Virus record (IMG/VR): IMGVR_UViG_3300009124_000101
Location: 1 to 24,459 of that record
Source: a virus
Length of the DNA: 24,459 bases
Direction: 5' to 3' (one strand)
A program made the translations under genes and the position numbers. Positions 1 to 9,277 of the stretch are shown here, piece by piece (within the stretch, counting starts at the first letter, position 1; every line of letters starts with the position of its first letter). Below the pieces are notes generated by a model, which had not been told where the DNA came from, did not search any database, and saw only the letters and a program-made list of their open reading frames with translations.

Positions 1-2339
1 AACGTAGGTGCCGTTCCACCAGCAAACTTATACTTCGTGCCCGCATAAGCAAGAGTCCTGCTTCCCGTTCCATCCTGTGTCACAACAATCACCCCAGATT
101 GACCAGCAGTCACGTTGCTTGGATCGCCAAGTGTCCTGTTGCCTGCAAGCGTCACGCTGAAGTTATTGCCCAAGCTCAGATCAACAGCAATCGTTGCCCC
201 ATCGGTCAAGGCAACAGGCGTTCCACTCTGCGCTTTCGTAAAGCTTTGAGCAACCGCAAGGCCAGCAAGCGTTGTTGTTGCTGCTGGAATTGTCACCGTA
301 ACGTCAGCTCCAGGATCCTCAGCACTTAATGTCAATTCGTTCGCGTCAGGCGTTGCACCCTCAAAAATGACGCTAGCGTCAGTTGTAATATTGCCAACAA
401 CTTTTAAAGTTGAATCCAGTGTGGCTGCCCCAGTTACGTCCAGCGTTCCGGGAATGTCAACATTACTTGTAAATTCAGTGGCAGATCCACCGGCGTTCGT
501 CTGCAGTAATTGACGTGCAGTGCCGTTTGCAAGTTTGCTTACTGCAATCGCCGCAGATGCACTCACGTCAGCATTAACAATCGTAGCGTCAGCGATCATT
601 GCGCTGGTAACTGTGCCGGTATCACCTGTTGTGACAACAGTTCCCGTTGCATTTGGGAACGTGATCGTGCGATCCGCTGTTGGGTTGACGCAAGTAATTG
701 TTAATTCGTATTCATCATTAGCAGAACCTTCAAATGCCAAGACAGCGTTTTGCCCCAACAGCACCGTTCCAGTAAACGTTGGGCTAGCGGTGCCGGGTTT
801 TTCAGTATCAAGCTCTTGTAATGCAGCCTGAACATCAGTCGCTGAAATGTTTCCTGCAGGTGTTACTGCAATATTGCTGGCGGTCTGGCCAGCAATAGCA
901 TTAGAAACATCGATCAGGGTGAAGTCAGCGCCAGCGCCAGTGCTCAAAAGCATGTCCGGGGGCGCCAATGCAACGGAAGGCGCTGCGCCTGATCCCGTTC
1001 CAGACGTTGAGACAACGACGTAATAATTTTGGTTGGTTGACGCTGGGGCAGGTAGTGCTTGACCGTTTGTAAAACCTGCTGCACTGCCTGCGCTGGTGAC
1101 ACTATCTAATAAGTTCGTATTCGCGTCATACGTTCCAGCAAGAATTAGGTTCCCGCTGATAATCGTGATTGGCAGGTATGAAGTGCCTGTGTAGATGTAA
1201 AGGTCTTCGTTCTTCTCGTCGTAAAAGAATTGCCCCTTGAAATCACCATCAGGGAACGTGACAACGTTATCCGTTGCACCCGCACCACCAAATTTAGTAA
1301 TCGAAGCATCGGCTAGCTTTGTTGCCGTAATCGCTGCGTTAGGAATGACGCTTGCAGGAATTGTTCCGGTCGTAATCTTTGTTCCTGGCAGGTCTGGGAT
1401 GTCTGCTTCAATCAAGTCAGAGCCAGCAGTTACATGGCCTTCCGTGTCAACAGTTACCTTTGCAAAAGTTCCAGCCGTAAGCGAATTGCTGTGATTTAAA
1501 TTGCCATCAACATCAACCGTTAATCCTGTTCCAGGAATAACAGCGCCTTTTGCAATGCTTGTGGCTGCTGGCAAATCTGCTGATGCAATCGCACGACCGC
1601 CCGTTATTAAACCTTTGTCGCTATACGTCACCACAAAATGCGTGCCGCTAGCGGTTACATCATTATCAATTTCAATTGTTTCCGAGTCCACTCGGAGTCC
1701 TTCGCCATTAACGATGACACCGCCCTTATCACTTGTTGTCGCAACTGGTAAGTCGCTACCGTCAATGACTCTGTACGCAAGAGTGCCGCCAGCACTTGTT
1801 GGACCAGCTAAAAATTGATTGGCCGCATTCGTGTCATCTTGCTCAGCCGCAATAGTGACTGTTGAGCCAGACGTTGTAACAGTAATGTTGACAAGCCCAA
1901 CCGTGCTGCCATCAACCGTATTGATAGAACCGGCTGCTTTAAGGCTGACCCATGCAGACCCGTTCCAGCAATAAAGAAAATTATCGTCGGTATCCAAGGC
2001 AAGCTGACCTGTAAATGCTCCAGAAGCAGGCAGCGTTGTAACAAGGTCAACGGTCGATTCATTGGCGAGCTTGGCCGCCGTTACACTCCCAGGGCCAAGT
2101 TTTGCCTCTGTAATTGCAGAGTCAGCCAGATCGGCAGTCGCAATCGCTCCAGCAGCAAACAAGATCTTTGCGCCTGGAATCGTATCATCTGCAATCAAGG
2201 TGACGCCATTGGCGATCAAGTCGCCAACTGTTAGCTTCTTGGTTTCGCTGGCGCTAGTGTCAACAGTGACCAGCAGGTCATTTGAAAGCAAGTCAGCGCC
2301 AACAAGAGCTGGCAACTCAGAAATTTTTAAGTCAGCCAT
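1..2339 (-). CDS. Tail fibre / receptor-binding-type protein, truncated by the window edge
   Basis: An open frame starts at ATG 2339 and continues without a stop to base 1, giving at least 779 residues; the C-terminus is outside the window. A GGGAG ribosome site lies just upstream and the gene begins 11 bases after the preceding tail gene. The protein is rich in Ala, Thr, Gly, Asp and Ser with almost no Cys, as in trimeric fibre shafts. Two internal repeat types are visible. One (about 1950-2070 and 1165-1275) reads roughly as a short strand, G-x-F-x-G-Q, then a Tyr/Trp-rich turn ending NGSAWV or TGTSYL. The other (about 622-740 and 262-374) shares FEG-(S/A)-x3-(D/E)-x-EL-T and P-x-AD-x-T-(I/V)-T. 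SxAKLA-type repeats are also present. Position downstream of the tip protein fits a side or central fibre that contacts the host. The fibre role is inferred; no receptor-binding domain was recognised. Confidence 0.85.
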   Translation of the reverse strand, partial: MADLKISELPALVGADLLSNDLLVTVDTSASETKKLTVGDLIANGVTLIADDTIPGAKILFAAGAIATADLADSAITEAKLGPGSVTAAKLANESTVDLVTTLPASGAFTGQLALDTDDNFLYCWNGSAWVSLKAAGSINTVDGSTVGLVNITVTTSGSTVTIAAEQDDTNAANQFLAGPTSAGGTLAYRVIDGSDLPVATTSDKGGVIVNGEGLRVDSETIEIDNDVTASGTHFVVTYSDKGLITGGRAIASADLPAATSIAKGAVIPGTGLTVDVDGNLNHSNSLTAGTFAKVTVDTEGHVTAGSDLIEADIPDLPGTKITTGTIPASVIPNAAITATKLADASITKFGGAGATDNVVTFPDGDFKGQFFYDEKNEDLYIYTGTSYLPITIISGNLILAGTYDANTNLLDSVTSAGSAAGFTNGQALPAPASTNQNYYVVVSTSGTGSGAAPSVALAPPDMLLSTGAGADFTLIDVSNAIAGQTASNIAVTPAGNISATDVQAALQELDTEKPGTASPTFTGTVLLGQNAVLAFEGSANDEYELTITCVNPTADRTITFPNATGTVVTTGDTGTVTSAMIADATIVNADVSASAAIAVSKLANGTARQLLQTNAGGSATEFTSNVDIPGTLDVTGAATLDSTLKVVGNITTDASVIFEGATPDANELTLSAEDPGADVTVTIPAATTTLAGLAVAQSFTKAQSGTPVALTDGATIAVDLSLGNNFSVTLAGNRTLGDPSNVTAGQSGVIVVTQDGTGSRTLAYAGTKYKFAGGTAPT

Positions 2340-2350
2340 GGGCTCCCGCG

Positions 2351-3220
2351 TTAAGTGTCACTGCTCTTGCCCAGCTTAGCTGTTGCATCCTGATCCAAGT
2401 TAATGTCGGCGCCGCTCTCCTGCTTAATCTTGTCAGGCACTTCGATCTTCATTTTTAACTCGACCTTTCCGGTGGTAATAAAATCTGCCGTAATTTGCAC
2501 CGTATTATCTGGAGCGAACTGAACGGCACAAGCCGTAATAACAGCATCAAAGTCGTACCAAACCTCATCACTATCTCTTGCCGAAACGCCTCCAGGGTTG
2601 TAGCCAGGGGTTTTAAGATAAAACTGTGCGTGAAAATTTGAGCCAATCTTTGTGCGTAGCGCAAGCTCGACCAAATAATTTGGCAGCTCATTACTTGTAT
2701 CGCCTGTGTATTCCCAGAAGCATGACATCCGGCCAGATCCAGACATCAAAGTATTTATTCGACTTCTAAACTCGTCAGAAAGCGTGGTTGTGTCTACAGT
2801 TTCGCGTTCAGTATTTAACTCGAAACTGCTGACCTGAGCAAGAAGCCTTGGTACGGTGCTTCTAATATCAACTCTAATGTCAATAGAGTCGGCGGGATTA
2901 GATAAAGCGATTGCATCAGCTTTTAAGCCATTAACGGCTTGGGAAAATGTATTGAATAGCCTTACGCCGTCTGCTTCGTCAACGTAAATAAATTTTGTAA
3001 TGGTTGCTTCTGAAAAGTTGTCAATAAAATCAAGCGCACTCCCGTCTATGCTTTTTATTCTGATTTTGTCGCCAGTTATCAATTGACCGTGATCAAAATC
3101 AAAACTAAATCGTTTTGCGTCAGCGTTGACGTCGGATATTTTAATTTGCGAGCGCAAACCCTTGGCGTCAGCCTGGCGCTTTAGCTCAACCTTTCCAAAC
3201 GTGCCAAGGTAAACGCTCAT
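2351..3220 (-). CDS. Tail protein with tail-tube-like fold and an inserted domain
   Basis: This 289-residue protein starts with MSVYLGTFGKVEL, the same opening pattern as the tube-like proteins at 3220-3699 and 18687-19109. A region with no counterpart follows (about residues 14-125). The tube-like pattern then returns: VSSFELN near 130, SGSG at 160-163 and AVITACAVQF...ADFITTG at 226-251, which matches the TS-x6-TVGE...NFITSG end of the likely major tail protein. The last 35 residues are charged and probably flexible. Its ATG overlaps the stop of the upstream gene (TAATG), so translation is probably coupled. I read it as a tube-fold protein with an inserted domain that forms part of the distal tail or links tube and fibre. 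Fold and role are inferred from motif similarity only. Confidence 0.7.
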   Translation of the reverse strand: MSVYLGTFGKVELKRQADAKGLRSQIKISDVNADAKRFSFDFDHGQLITGDKIRIKSIDGSALDFIDNFSEATITKFIYVDEADGVRLFNTFSQAVNGLKADAIALSNPADSIDIRVDIRSTVPRLLAQVSSFELNTERETVDTTTLSDEFRSRINTLMSGSGRMSCFWEYTGDTSNELPNYLVELALRTKIGSNFHAQFYLKTPGYNPGGVSARDSDEVWYDFDAVITACAVQFAPDNTVQITADFITTGKVELKMKIEVPDKIKQESGADINLDQDATAKLGKSSDT

Positions 3221-3699
3221 TACAGGTCTATCCCCGCGATTACGCCGTTGGCTTGAAACTGAATGTCAGCGGCAAAAATTTCACCTACGGTCATTGCCAT
3301 CGTTAAACTTGTAATTAAAATTCTCATATAAATTTCGCGTCCGGTACTAGACCCATCATCAACCTTTAACCTTAAATCCGAAAAGTTTTCATCAGCGGAG
3401 TCGTTGCCCTGCGTTAATCGTCTGTTAGTCGCGTCCCCAGACCCTCTAGCTTTTGCTATTTTATTTATAAAAGCACTAGCGGAATCTTCTTTGCTTTTTT
3501 TCGTGGGCACTCCTTGATAATAAAAAATTCGACAGCTTCCGGTTGTTGTTCTTTTGATTGGAACTATTGTTGTATCTGTGGTGCCTAAAGTTGAAGTGTC
3601 TGCCGCTTGCACATTGACAGTAAAGCTCCAATTTTGGACGTTAGCGATCTTTACGCCTTCAAGCTCTAACGACCCATGCGCTCCAGAGAAAAGTGCCAT
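3220..3699 (-). CDS. Tail-tube-like distal tail protein
   Basis: This 159-residue protein begins MALFSGAHGSLELEG and ends with ITSLTMAMTVGEIF followed by QFQANG. The likely major tail protein at 18687-19109 has the same plan: MAILRGEQGAVQF at the start and ITSMDIASTVGELV near the end. Both also have a central NWSFT/SWTLS strand and a TGSC or GSGT strand. The resemblance spans the whole length, so the two look like paralogues with the same beta-sandwich tube fold. The gene overlaps its neighbours by one base on each side in a TAATG arrangement. Placed next to the tip protein, it may form a distal ring or tube extension, or be a minor tube variant. I have no direct evidence for its position in the virion. 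Confidence 0.75.
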   Translation of the reverse strand: MALFSGAHGSLELEGVKIANVQNWSFTVNVQAADTSTLGTTDTTIVPIKRTTTGSCRIFYYQGVPTKKSKEDSASAFINKIAKARGSGDATNRRLTQGNDSADENFSDLRLKVDDGSSTGREIYMRILITSLTMAMTVGEIFAADIQFQANGVIAGIDL

Positions 3700-4088
3700 C
3701 AGATCACCCCTATAAGTTCCACTGTAACAGTGCTGATCCCTTCGGCCACTTGAGTGATCACCGGAGCGCTTTCGTATCGATACTTAGCCGTTTCGCTTGG
3801 GTTTTTCTTAAGGGTTGAGCCTGAGCCTTCCCATCCGGCAATAACTCCGCTCCCCAGGTTGGAAGCGCTAAACGTCTTAAACGTACCTTGCCTGTCGTCA
3901 TAATGCGTCACAAACAACTCGGCGGAAGCATCTGGGATATTGGCGTAAGTCAATGACAGCTTCATGTCTGTGCGACTTGTGCCATACAGAATGCGAACCT
4001 CGCTGCCGTTTTGCGCCTTATACGACTTGACTGGATAACCCCCAGGGTTAAACGTTCTCGCTGTTGGCGCAAGAGAAGGAAAGTCCAT
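3699..4088 (-). CDS. Minor tail protein of unknown function
   Basis: This 129-residue protein opens MDFPSLAPTARTFNPGGYPV and continues with YKAQNGSEVRILYG, a pattern I recall from small tail proteins encoded beside the tip attachment gene in marine siphoviruses. It has no signal peptide, membrane segment or catalytic motif. A central DIP/NIPDASAELFV segment is followed by several predicted beta strands. Its start codon shares one base with the stop of the tip protein and its stop overlaps the next start, so it belongs to a tightly coupled four-gene unit (tip protein, this gene, two tube-like genes). A structural role at the tail tip is inferred from position. No Pfam family was assigned with confidence. 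Confidence 0.7.
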   Translation of the reverse strand: MDFPSLAPTARTFNPGGYPVKSYKAQNGSEVRILYGTSRTDMKLSLTYANIPDASAELFVTHYDDRQGTFKTFSASNLGSGVIAGWEGSGSTLKKNPSETAKYRYESAPVITQVAEGISTVTVELIGVI

Positions 4089-7000
4089 TAGCTGGATTGA
4101 ACGTTGAAGTTTCCGAACAGCATAAGCCTGGCCAACTCGCTTCTGTCTCCATCGTCACAAGGATGCTGTGAGGCGACAATATCAACAGTACCTTCCTGGG
4201 AAAAGGTTAACTGCTCAACAATGTAAATATCAGCGGAAACGCTTGTATCAACAATACTAAAAATAGAGCTGTGGAACTTACTGTTTGAAATTTTGTTGTC
4301 AGAGACTGTCACTTTGCCATCTTGAACCTCTTCTGAGTTTTCTTTAAAGTAAGAAATTTTGTACTGTCCATCTTCGATGGCTTTGACGCTTGTTATGTTG
4401 CCTTGACTGTCTATCGTGCCATTGTTGGCGCTGCTGTAAGGGCTTGTTTCTGTGACGACCTTAATATACGAACCAGCTTGAATGTTAAGACCGTCAAGCG
4501 TTGTTGAAAAGCTGATCGTATGAGTAACGAGCCTTCTTAGACCTAAGAAATACTTAGCGACCTTTACGGCATGTGCTTTTGACGTACAAAATTGCGTGAG
4601 ATCAAAAGCTTCGTTTGGCAAATTTTCTAAATTGTTTTCTTCTAAATCATCACCCAGTTTCACCTCAACAACCTTCTCTTGTGGAAACTGATTTCTGCTT
4701 TCTTGCCGATAACGAACAACAGCCTTGAACGGTCTCCTTTCCTCAGATGACAAGTATTCGACCTTAAACGTATCTTCTAAAATATTTCCTCCTGTGAACA
4801 ACTGGCTGATTGCGACTGGACCCCTGTTGATGTCGCCGCTTTCAGGGTTATGTGGAATCGCTGGCTTAAGTGAAAATTTACCATCTGTAATTACAAAATT
4901 ACAAAGGAAATAGGGGGCAACGTCTGTTATAAATTGACGCAGGTTTGATCTGTCCGTTATCGCTCCATTGAAAAACAATTTTTGTTTATATAAAAATTTA
5001 GATGTTTCCTTTAAGTCATTTATGTCAACAAGGCGGTCTTTGTCTTCTGACATGTTTAGCAGAGCGCCCGCTCCAGCCATTTGATCGGTCAGCAGATAGT
5101 AGACAAGATCCGTAAATAAGTTGCTTGGACCTTCTTTCTTTCGGTAAGTAAGACTGCTTGAATCCCCGTAAGGGTTTTCTGTGTCTGCAGTTGCATCTGG
5201 GTGGAGTCGCCGCACAAAAAGACCATTAGGCAGCCAGCAACGCATCTGATCAAGCCTTGTAAAATTACGAGTAGCTCTTAACGACAGTCCCGCTATTGTC
5301 AAATTGTTATATTCGGGCAGCTCCTTGTTTGCGACAATTTCGTTGACGTAAACAATTTGATGTTCTGGGCTACTAGCGTTTGACTTGTCTACGAAATCCC
5401 TATAAAAACTTATGTCAGCAATTTGGCTTTGTCCTTCATATACCTTTTTTGCAGAAATTTTGCCCGGTCTTGTTTCAGTCTTGAGGTTTTTAACCTCGTA
5501 CACAAAACCAGTTTGTGGATAAATACTGCGAAAAGGGTTTTCCTGAGAAATTGACTGCTTATGCGTAAAAATGTCTCCTTTTTCCCAGTTTTGATTTGTA
5601 TTGATGTCATCGACGACAGTTATGCTTGGTGCGCTCCAACCCTTGCTTTGACCGCTTCTATTGTCTTCAATTCTGATAACTTTAGACTTAAGGCTTAATT
5701 TTATTTTTCTGTTGCGTGACTCCGTAAGTTGCAGTTCTGTAACTTTTCCTCTGCCTAAGTCGAAAGAAGAAGCATCGCCAAATATTTCATAATAGTAACT
5801 TTGAGCGCGGCCAGTTGCTTGGCCTCTTTCCACGCTTTTTACTTTAAATTTTTGCCCTGACCATTTCAAGTTGCCATTTGGATGATTTTTATGAAAAGGG
5901 TTGCTGTTGTTATAAGCATTAGTATTGCCTCCTGGAACATCTGTCCCTCCTAGTCCGCGTTTAATCGTAAAAGTATAATCTTTGTCGAAGTTGCCAGAGC
6001 TTGCAATTACTACAGCACTGATGGGCTGAAGTACCACGTTTTGACCATTCCTTTCTTTTGCATAATGCCCATCAGCAAGAAAATTTTTCCTTAAAGTCCA
6101 ACGAACCTTGATCCATTTGCTTGCAGTCAAATATTCTGTTGTTTCCTTTGTGAACAGTGCCCCTTGCCCTCCACGATATTTGTCAGTGTTCCCAGCAATT
6201 GCCCATGTCATTGCTCCGTTTCTTCCTGCAGTTGCGTTAGACAGATTGGATCTGTTTTCAATAAACTCTATGTCGTCTATGTATGTTCCTTGCGCCGAGT
6301 TTGGCACCTCCCTATCCCTAACCACTCTGTCTGGGATGGTTTGGACTTTTTCGGGCTTTGTCTGAGATGGAGCGCGAGTAAACTCTTTATTTAAAATTAT
6401 TTCGCTTTTTTCAACTTCTGACCCTGCAACTTGCACCTTAAATGTACCCATTGCACCTACTTGTGTTTCTACCGTAAGCAGATCGTCAGTCGCCGCTAGG
6501 CGTATTAGCTTGAACTTGTTTGGCCTATCTCTCAGCTCAGAGGCAGGCACAGGAACAATTTTATATTCAAGTTCCGTTTTTGCTAGCTTTTCTGGGGAAA
6601 AAATGCGAATAAAATTAAATTGCGCTGTTGGCTTGTAACCCGTAACAACAAAGTGAATAGATATTTTTTCAAATTCAAAAGGCGTTGCGCTTTCATCCCG
6701 TCCGGCTTGTCTTACAAAAACTATAAAGACAGATGATCTAGCGATCGTGCTCGTAATAGTGCCAGAAGTGACGTTAATTCCCCTTTTGTCCAGATCCAGC
6801 TGGTTACTGTCAGACGGCAAACTGTTAAACGCACAGAGACCGTTTAATCGCTGATAAACAGTGCTTTTAATGCCAATCTCAGTTACAGATGTTGGTCGAT
6901 TATGACGGAAAGAAGCAACAGCAACCTTTGTGATCGGGAAGAATCCAGCGCCCACACCTCCTCTGTCATCAATGTAACCCTTGACCTCAACTACTCTTTT

Positions 7001-8500
7001 TTTGCTAACTAAGCCAATCAAACCAAAGCTTGACTCTGATTCGTCGATGCACTTCAGTGTGATCTCTTGCTGCCTGCTTGGGCTGGCGTCTATGTCAAAC
7101 CTTGCAAGCTTTCTGTTTACGACGACCCAGTAAGTATTAGCAATTGCAAATATTTCTCCAACCTGCATTGCTTCATCCGCTGCAAGTTGAGCTGATTGAA
7201 CGCTTGAATTGATGTCATCTACGCTTTCACCCAGTGATCCCTCGAGTTCGTAAAAATCCTCCTCAATCTTAGTGTCGCTAATTATAAACTCAATCTTGTC
7301 ATCCTTGTTGACCCCGACGACTGTGCTTAAAGCTGTTGAAGATTCATCATCAACCGTAACTTTATTTCCGTTACGCTTAATCAATTTAACAATGCCCATG
7401 CGAGGGCTGTACTGGCGGCCGCTGCCTACTGGCCCTTTATCCCTGACACTTTCCAGATATTCGCCACCATCTCTAATGTGCCCTTTGTAGCCACTCTCTT
7501 TTGTTTTATTGTCATCACCAATAATTTTAATTCTGGCGACTGTAGCGGCGTCTCTTTGGTCTGAACTTGCTTCGTCTCTAAGATCAATTGAGACAACGCG
7601 ATAATTTAATCTATAACCATTGCCGTTTGCAATAGGCGCATAAACCCCAAATTCAGTATTGTTTCCCGGACTGTATGCGTGCGAAAAACCTGTATCATTA
7701 TCCGATTGATCCGTTGGGCACAAAAACGCATCTTCCGAGTCTGAAGTCAAAAGAGTAGGATCTCCAGTCTCTAAACCGCCTCTTGAACCAAACTGCATGT
7801 CATTGGCTCTAATCCGAAAACGTCCTGAATAAAACGAGCCTTCTTTCCAGTAAAAAGCAAAAGAATTTTCGTAAATAACATCTAAAGCGTTATTTCCTAG
7901 AAAGACTCCTTCGAGTACAGGAGGTTCAACACCTTCTGGCTTGTTAGAGTCTCGCCCAAATAGCTTGGTTCTGCCCTGCTCACCGACAACGAACATCAAC
8001 CTTGCAGACTGCTGACTCCCATAACTAAACATCCGCGACCAGACCAGTCTAGGGGTTACAAATATGCCACCATCATTAGTCCTTGAATCATAACGACCAA
8101 AGATAATTGGCACTGGAGCGCCATAATTGGCCAACTCATTAAGAGTTTCAAATCCTCGCGTTGGCGTAAAACGCTGCTGTCCAGCAACGTCGCTCAGTCG
8201 CAGGTCTCCCCCATCAGCATTTCCTTCCTGCTTTGGGGCAGCAGGCATCTTTGGTTTAGGCGTCAGCAGATACGAAACGCCAGTAAGGACCAAGCTGACC
8301 GCAATGCTGATAAGTGCTGCCGTTACAGGCTCATTAACAATGTCAGGAATGTGCTCATATTCCGCAGGACGCAATCGCCCTTTGTGTCTAACTTCAGCCG
8401 CAAAAAGCCTATACTCGTCCTCCGTAATTCCAATCGTTTTAATTAGCTGCTTTTCATACGGAAGCAGTGGTACGTCGTAAACAGACGGGCCGAAGACCAT
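4088..8500 (-). CDS. Tip attachment protein J-like (host specificity) protein
   Basis: A protein of about 1470 residues is encoded, by far the largest here. In long-tailed phages the J-type tip protein caps the tube and contacts the host receptor. I prefer the ATG at 8500 because AAAGG lies five bases upstream; an in-frame ATG at 8548 would add 16 residues. The N-terminus (VYDVPLLPYEKQLIKTIG, then EYRLFAAEVR and PAEYEHIPDI) is followed by one hydrophobic segment at about residues 61-79 and a KPK-rich turn. This mixes features of lambda gpI (hydrophobic span) and gpJ (tip). The motif ELANYGAPVPIIFGRYDSR is typical of J-type N-terminal domains. The C-terminal third contains DLVYYLLTDQMAG and FITDVAPYFLCNFVITDGKF, which match the conserved J core. 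Its start lies 58 bases inside the NlpC/P60-like gene. Assignment is good; receptor specificity cannot be read. Confidence 0.88.
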   Translation of the reverse strand: MVFGPSVYDVPLLPYEKQLIKTIGITEDEYRLFAAEVRHKGRLRPAEYEHIPDIVNEPVTAALISIAVSLVLTGVSYLLTPKPKMPAAPKQEGNADGGDLRLSDVAGQQRFTPTRGFETLNELANYGAPVPIIFGRYDSRTNDGGIFVTPRLVWSRMFSYGSQQSARLMFVVGEQGRTKLFGRDSNKPEGVEPPVLEGVFLGNNALDVIYENSFAFYWKEGSFYSGRFRIRANDMQFGSRGGLETGDPTLLTSDSEDAFLCPTDQSDNDTGFSHAYSPGNNTEFGVYAPIANGNGYRLNYRVVSIDLRDEASSDQRDAATVARIKIIGDDNKTKESGYKGHIRDGGEYLESVRDKGPVGSGRQYSPRMGIVKLIKRNGNKVTVDDESSTALSTVVGVNKDDKIEFIISDTKIEEDFYELEGSLGESVDDINSSVQSAQLAADEAMQVGEIFAIANTYWVVVNRKLARFDIDASPSRQQEITLKCIDESESSFGLIGLVSKKRVVEVKGYIDDRGGVGAGFFPITKVAVASFRHNRPTSVTEIGIKSTVYQRLNGLCAFNSLPSDSNQLDLDKRGINVTSGTITSTIARSSVFIVFVRQAGRDESATPFEFEKISIHFVVTGYKPTAQFNFIRIFSPEKLAKTELEYKIVPVPASELRDRPNKFKLIRLAATDDLLTVETQVGAMGTFKVQVAGSEVEKSEIILNKEFTRAPSQTKPEKVQTIPDRVVRDREVPNSAQGTYIDDIEFIENRSNLSNATAGRNGAMTWAIAGNTDKYRGGQGALFTKETTEYLTASKWIKVRWTLRKNFLADGHYAKERNGQNVVLQPISAVVIASSGNFDKDYTFTIKRGLGGTDVPGGNTNAYNNSNPFHKNHPNGNLKWSGQKFKVKSVERGQATGRAQSYYYEIFGDASSFDLGRGKVTELQLTESRNRKIKLSLKSKVIRIEDNRSGQSKGWSAPSITVVDDINTNQNWEKGDIFTHKQSISQENPFRSIYPQTGFVYEVKNLKTETRPGKISAKKVYEGQSQIADISFYRDFVDKSNASSPEHQIVYVNEIVANKELPEYNNLTIAGLSLRATRNFTRLDQMRCWLPNGLFVRRLHPDATADTENPYGDSSSLTYRKKEGPSNLFTDLVYYLLTDQMAGAGALLNMSEDKDRLVDINDLKETSKFLYKQKLFFNGAITDRSNLRQFITDVAPYFLCNFVITDGKFSLKPAIPHNPESGDINRGPVAISQLFTGGNILEDTFKVEYLSSEERRPFKAVVRYRQESRNQFPQEKVVEVKLGDDLEENNLENLPNEAFDLTQFCTSKAHAVKVAKYFLGLRRLVTHTISFSTTLDGLNIQAGSYIKVVTETSPYSSANNGTIDSQGNITSVKAIEDGQYKISYFKENSEEVQDGKVTVSDNKISNSKFHSSIFSIVDTSVSADIYIVEQLTFSQEGTVDIVASQHPCDDGDRSELARLMLFGNFNVQSS

Positions 8501-8811
8501 TGCACCCTTTCCATTCCCCTGTTGACGTACAAGATTCCCGTCTGCCATGTGACTGCAAATGCCCAGGATTGCTGCGGTAGCAGCAGAATGTCACCATCAT
8601 ACTCAGGCTTCTTAACCCGCAAACCCCACTTCATTAAGTCTCGACATACGCTCCACTTGCTAGCTTCATACCAAGACTGCTTAAACGGCGGCGCTTTGAT
8701 GTCCATACGTTCCAATGCTCGATAGCAAAGGTGAATGCAGTCGATGCTTCCATCACTGCCATCAGCTCCCAGCCTGTACGGCATTCCAATTAAATCACTG
8801 CAGTCGTACAT
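8443..8811 (-). CDS. NlpC/P60-like tail tip protein, possibly catalytically altered
   Basis: This protein of about 122 residues has the layout of the NlpC/P60 peptidase (lambda gpK-like) encoded just before the J protein in many siphoviruses; such enzymes cut cell-wall peptides during DNA entry. ATG 8811 is chosen over an in-frame TTG at 8835. The N-terminus has LIGMPYRLGADG and then SIDCIHLCYRAL, where Cys 25 sits at the position of the nucleophile. The family normally has a His just before the Gly-Ile strand; here that stretch reads WQTGILYVN, with Gln in place of His. The only late His is in YHCFR near residue 115. The protein may be inactive, use another His, or be purely structural. It overlaps the upstream gene by 17 bases and the downstream J start by 58. 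Confidence 0.72.
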   Translation of the reverse strand: MYDCSDLIGMPYRLGADGSDGSIDCIHLCYRALERMDIKAPPFKQSWYEASKWSVCRDLMKWGLRVKKPEYDGDILLLPQQSWAFAVTWQTGILYVNRGMERVQWSSARLFTTYHCFRMKSS

Positions 8812-9277
8812 TGTTCGAGACAGGCAAGTTGCCAATCATTCTTTGAGACAGCGAACGCCTAGGGATGTCCGTCCCAACAGCATCCAGAACTGAGCCTAGC
8901 TCCATGCTTACTGAAACGTTGTCCCAGTTGCCTCCAGTGACTTGGCCTGTGTAAGTATGAGCGATTGTATGTGTTGCAGTTAAACCTGTTTCAACGTCTG
9001 TATCTTCAATAATTAAAACATCTACCTCCATGACCCAATTTTTTTCAATTGCTTCAATTGCCCACTTGCGAGTTATGTTGTTATTTGGAAAAACAAGTGT
9101 TGCCTCTAGGCCATCGCCCGTACGATTAACAGTAACGCCAGAAAAGCCAAACGGAGCAAACTCATATTTTCTCCCAGAATGAGTTATCTGCTTGCCGACA
9201 AAGAAATTTTGGAAGCGATACAAGATTGAACCGTCTGGTCTCATTCGGACGGCATGACCAAAGGCAAACTGTGTCAT
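8795..9277 (-). CDS. Minor tail protein (gpL / DUF1833-like)
   Basis: This 160-residue protein starts at an ATG that overlaps the TGA of the tape measure gene (ATGA), which implies coupled translation. The order tape measure, this protein, NlpC/P60, J matches lambda H-M-L-K-I-J in simplified form, so it takes the place of the gpM/gpL distal tail proteins. The body is beta-rich, with VTVNRTGDGLEATLVFPNN and a TYTGQVTGG strand. It ends with IPRRSLSQRMIGNLPVSNNV, resembling the R-x-L-S-x2-CN/IG-x-LP ending of gpL- and DUF1833-type tail proteins. No cysteine cluster for an iron-sulphur centre, as in lambda gpL, is present. It probably joins the tube to the tip complex. The family name is from recall and not verified. 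Confidence 0.72.
   Translation of the reverse strand: MTQFAFGHAVRMRPDGSILYRFQNFFVGKQITHSGRKYEFAPFGFSGVTVNRTGDGLEATLVFPNNNITRKWAIEAIEKNWVMEVDVLIIEDTDVETGLTATHTIAHTYTGQVTGGNWDNVSVSMELGSVLDAVGTDIPRRSLSQRMIGNLPVSNNVRLQ

Noticed and set aside
99-2062. Several plus- and minus-strand frames of 61-105 codons across the fibre gene
   Set aside because: They are shadows of the long minus-strand fibre frame, with low-complexity Ala/Ser/Val or Cys/Arg content and no ribosome sites.
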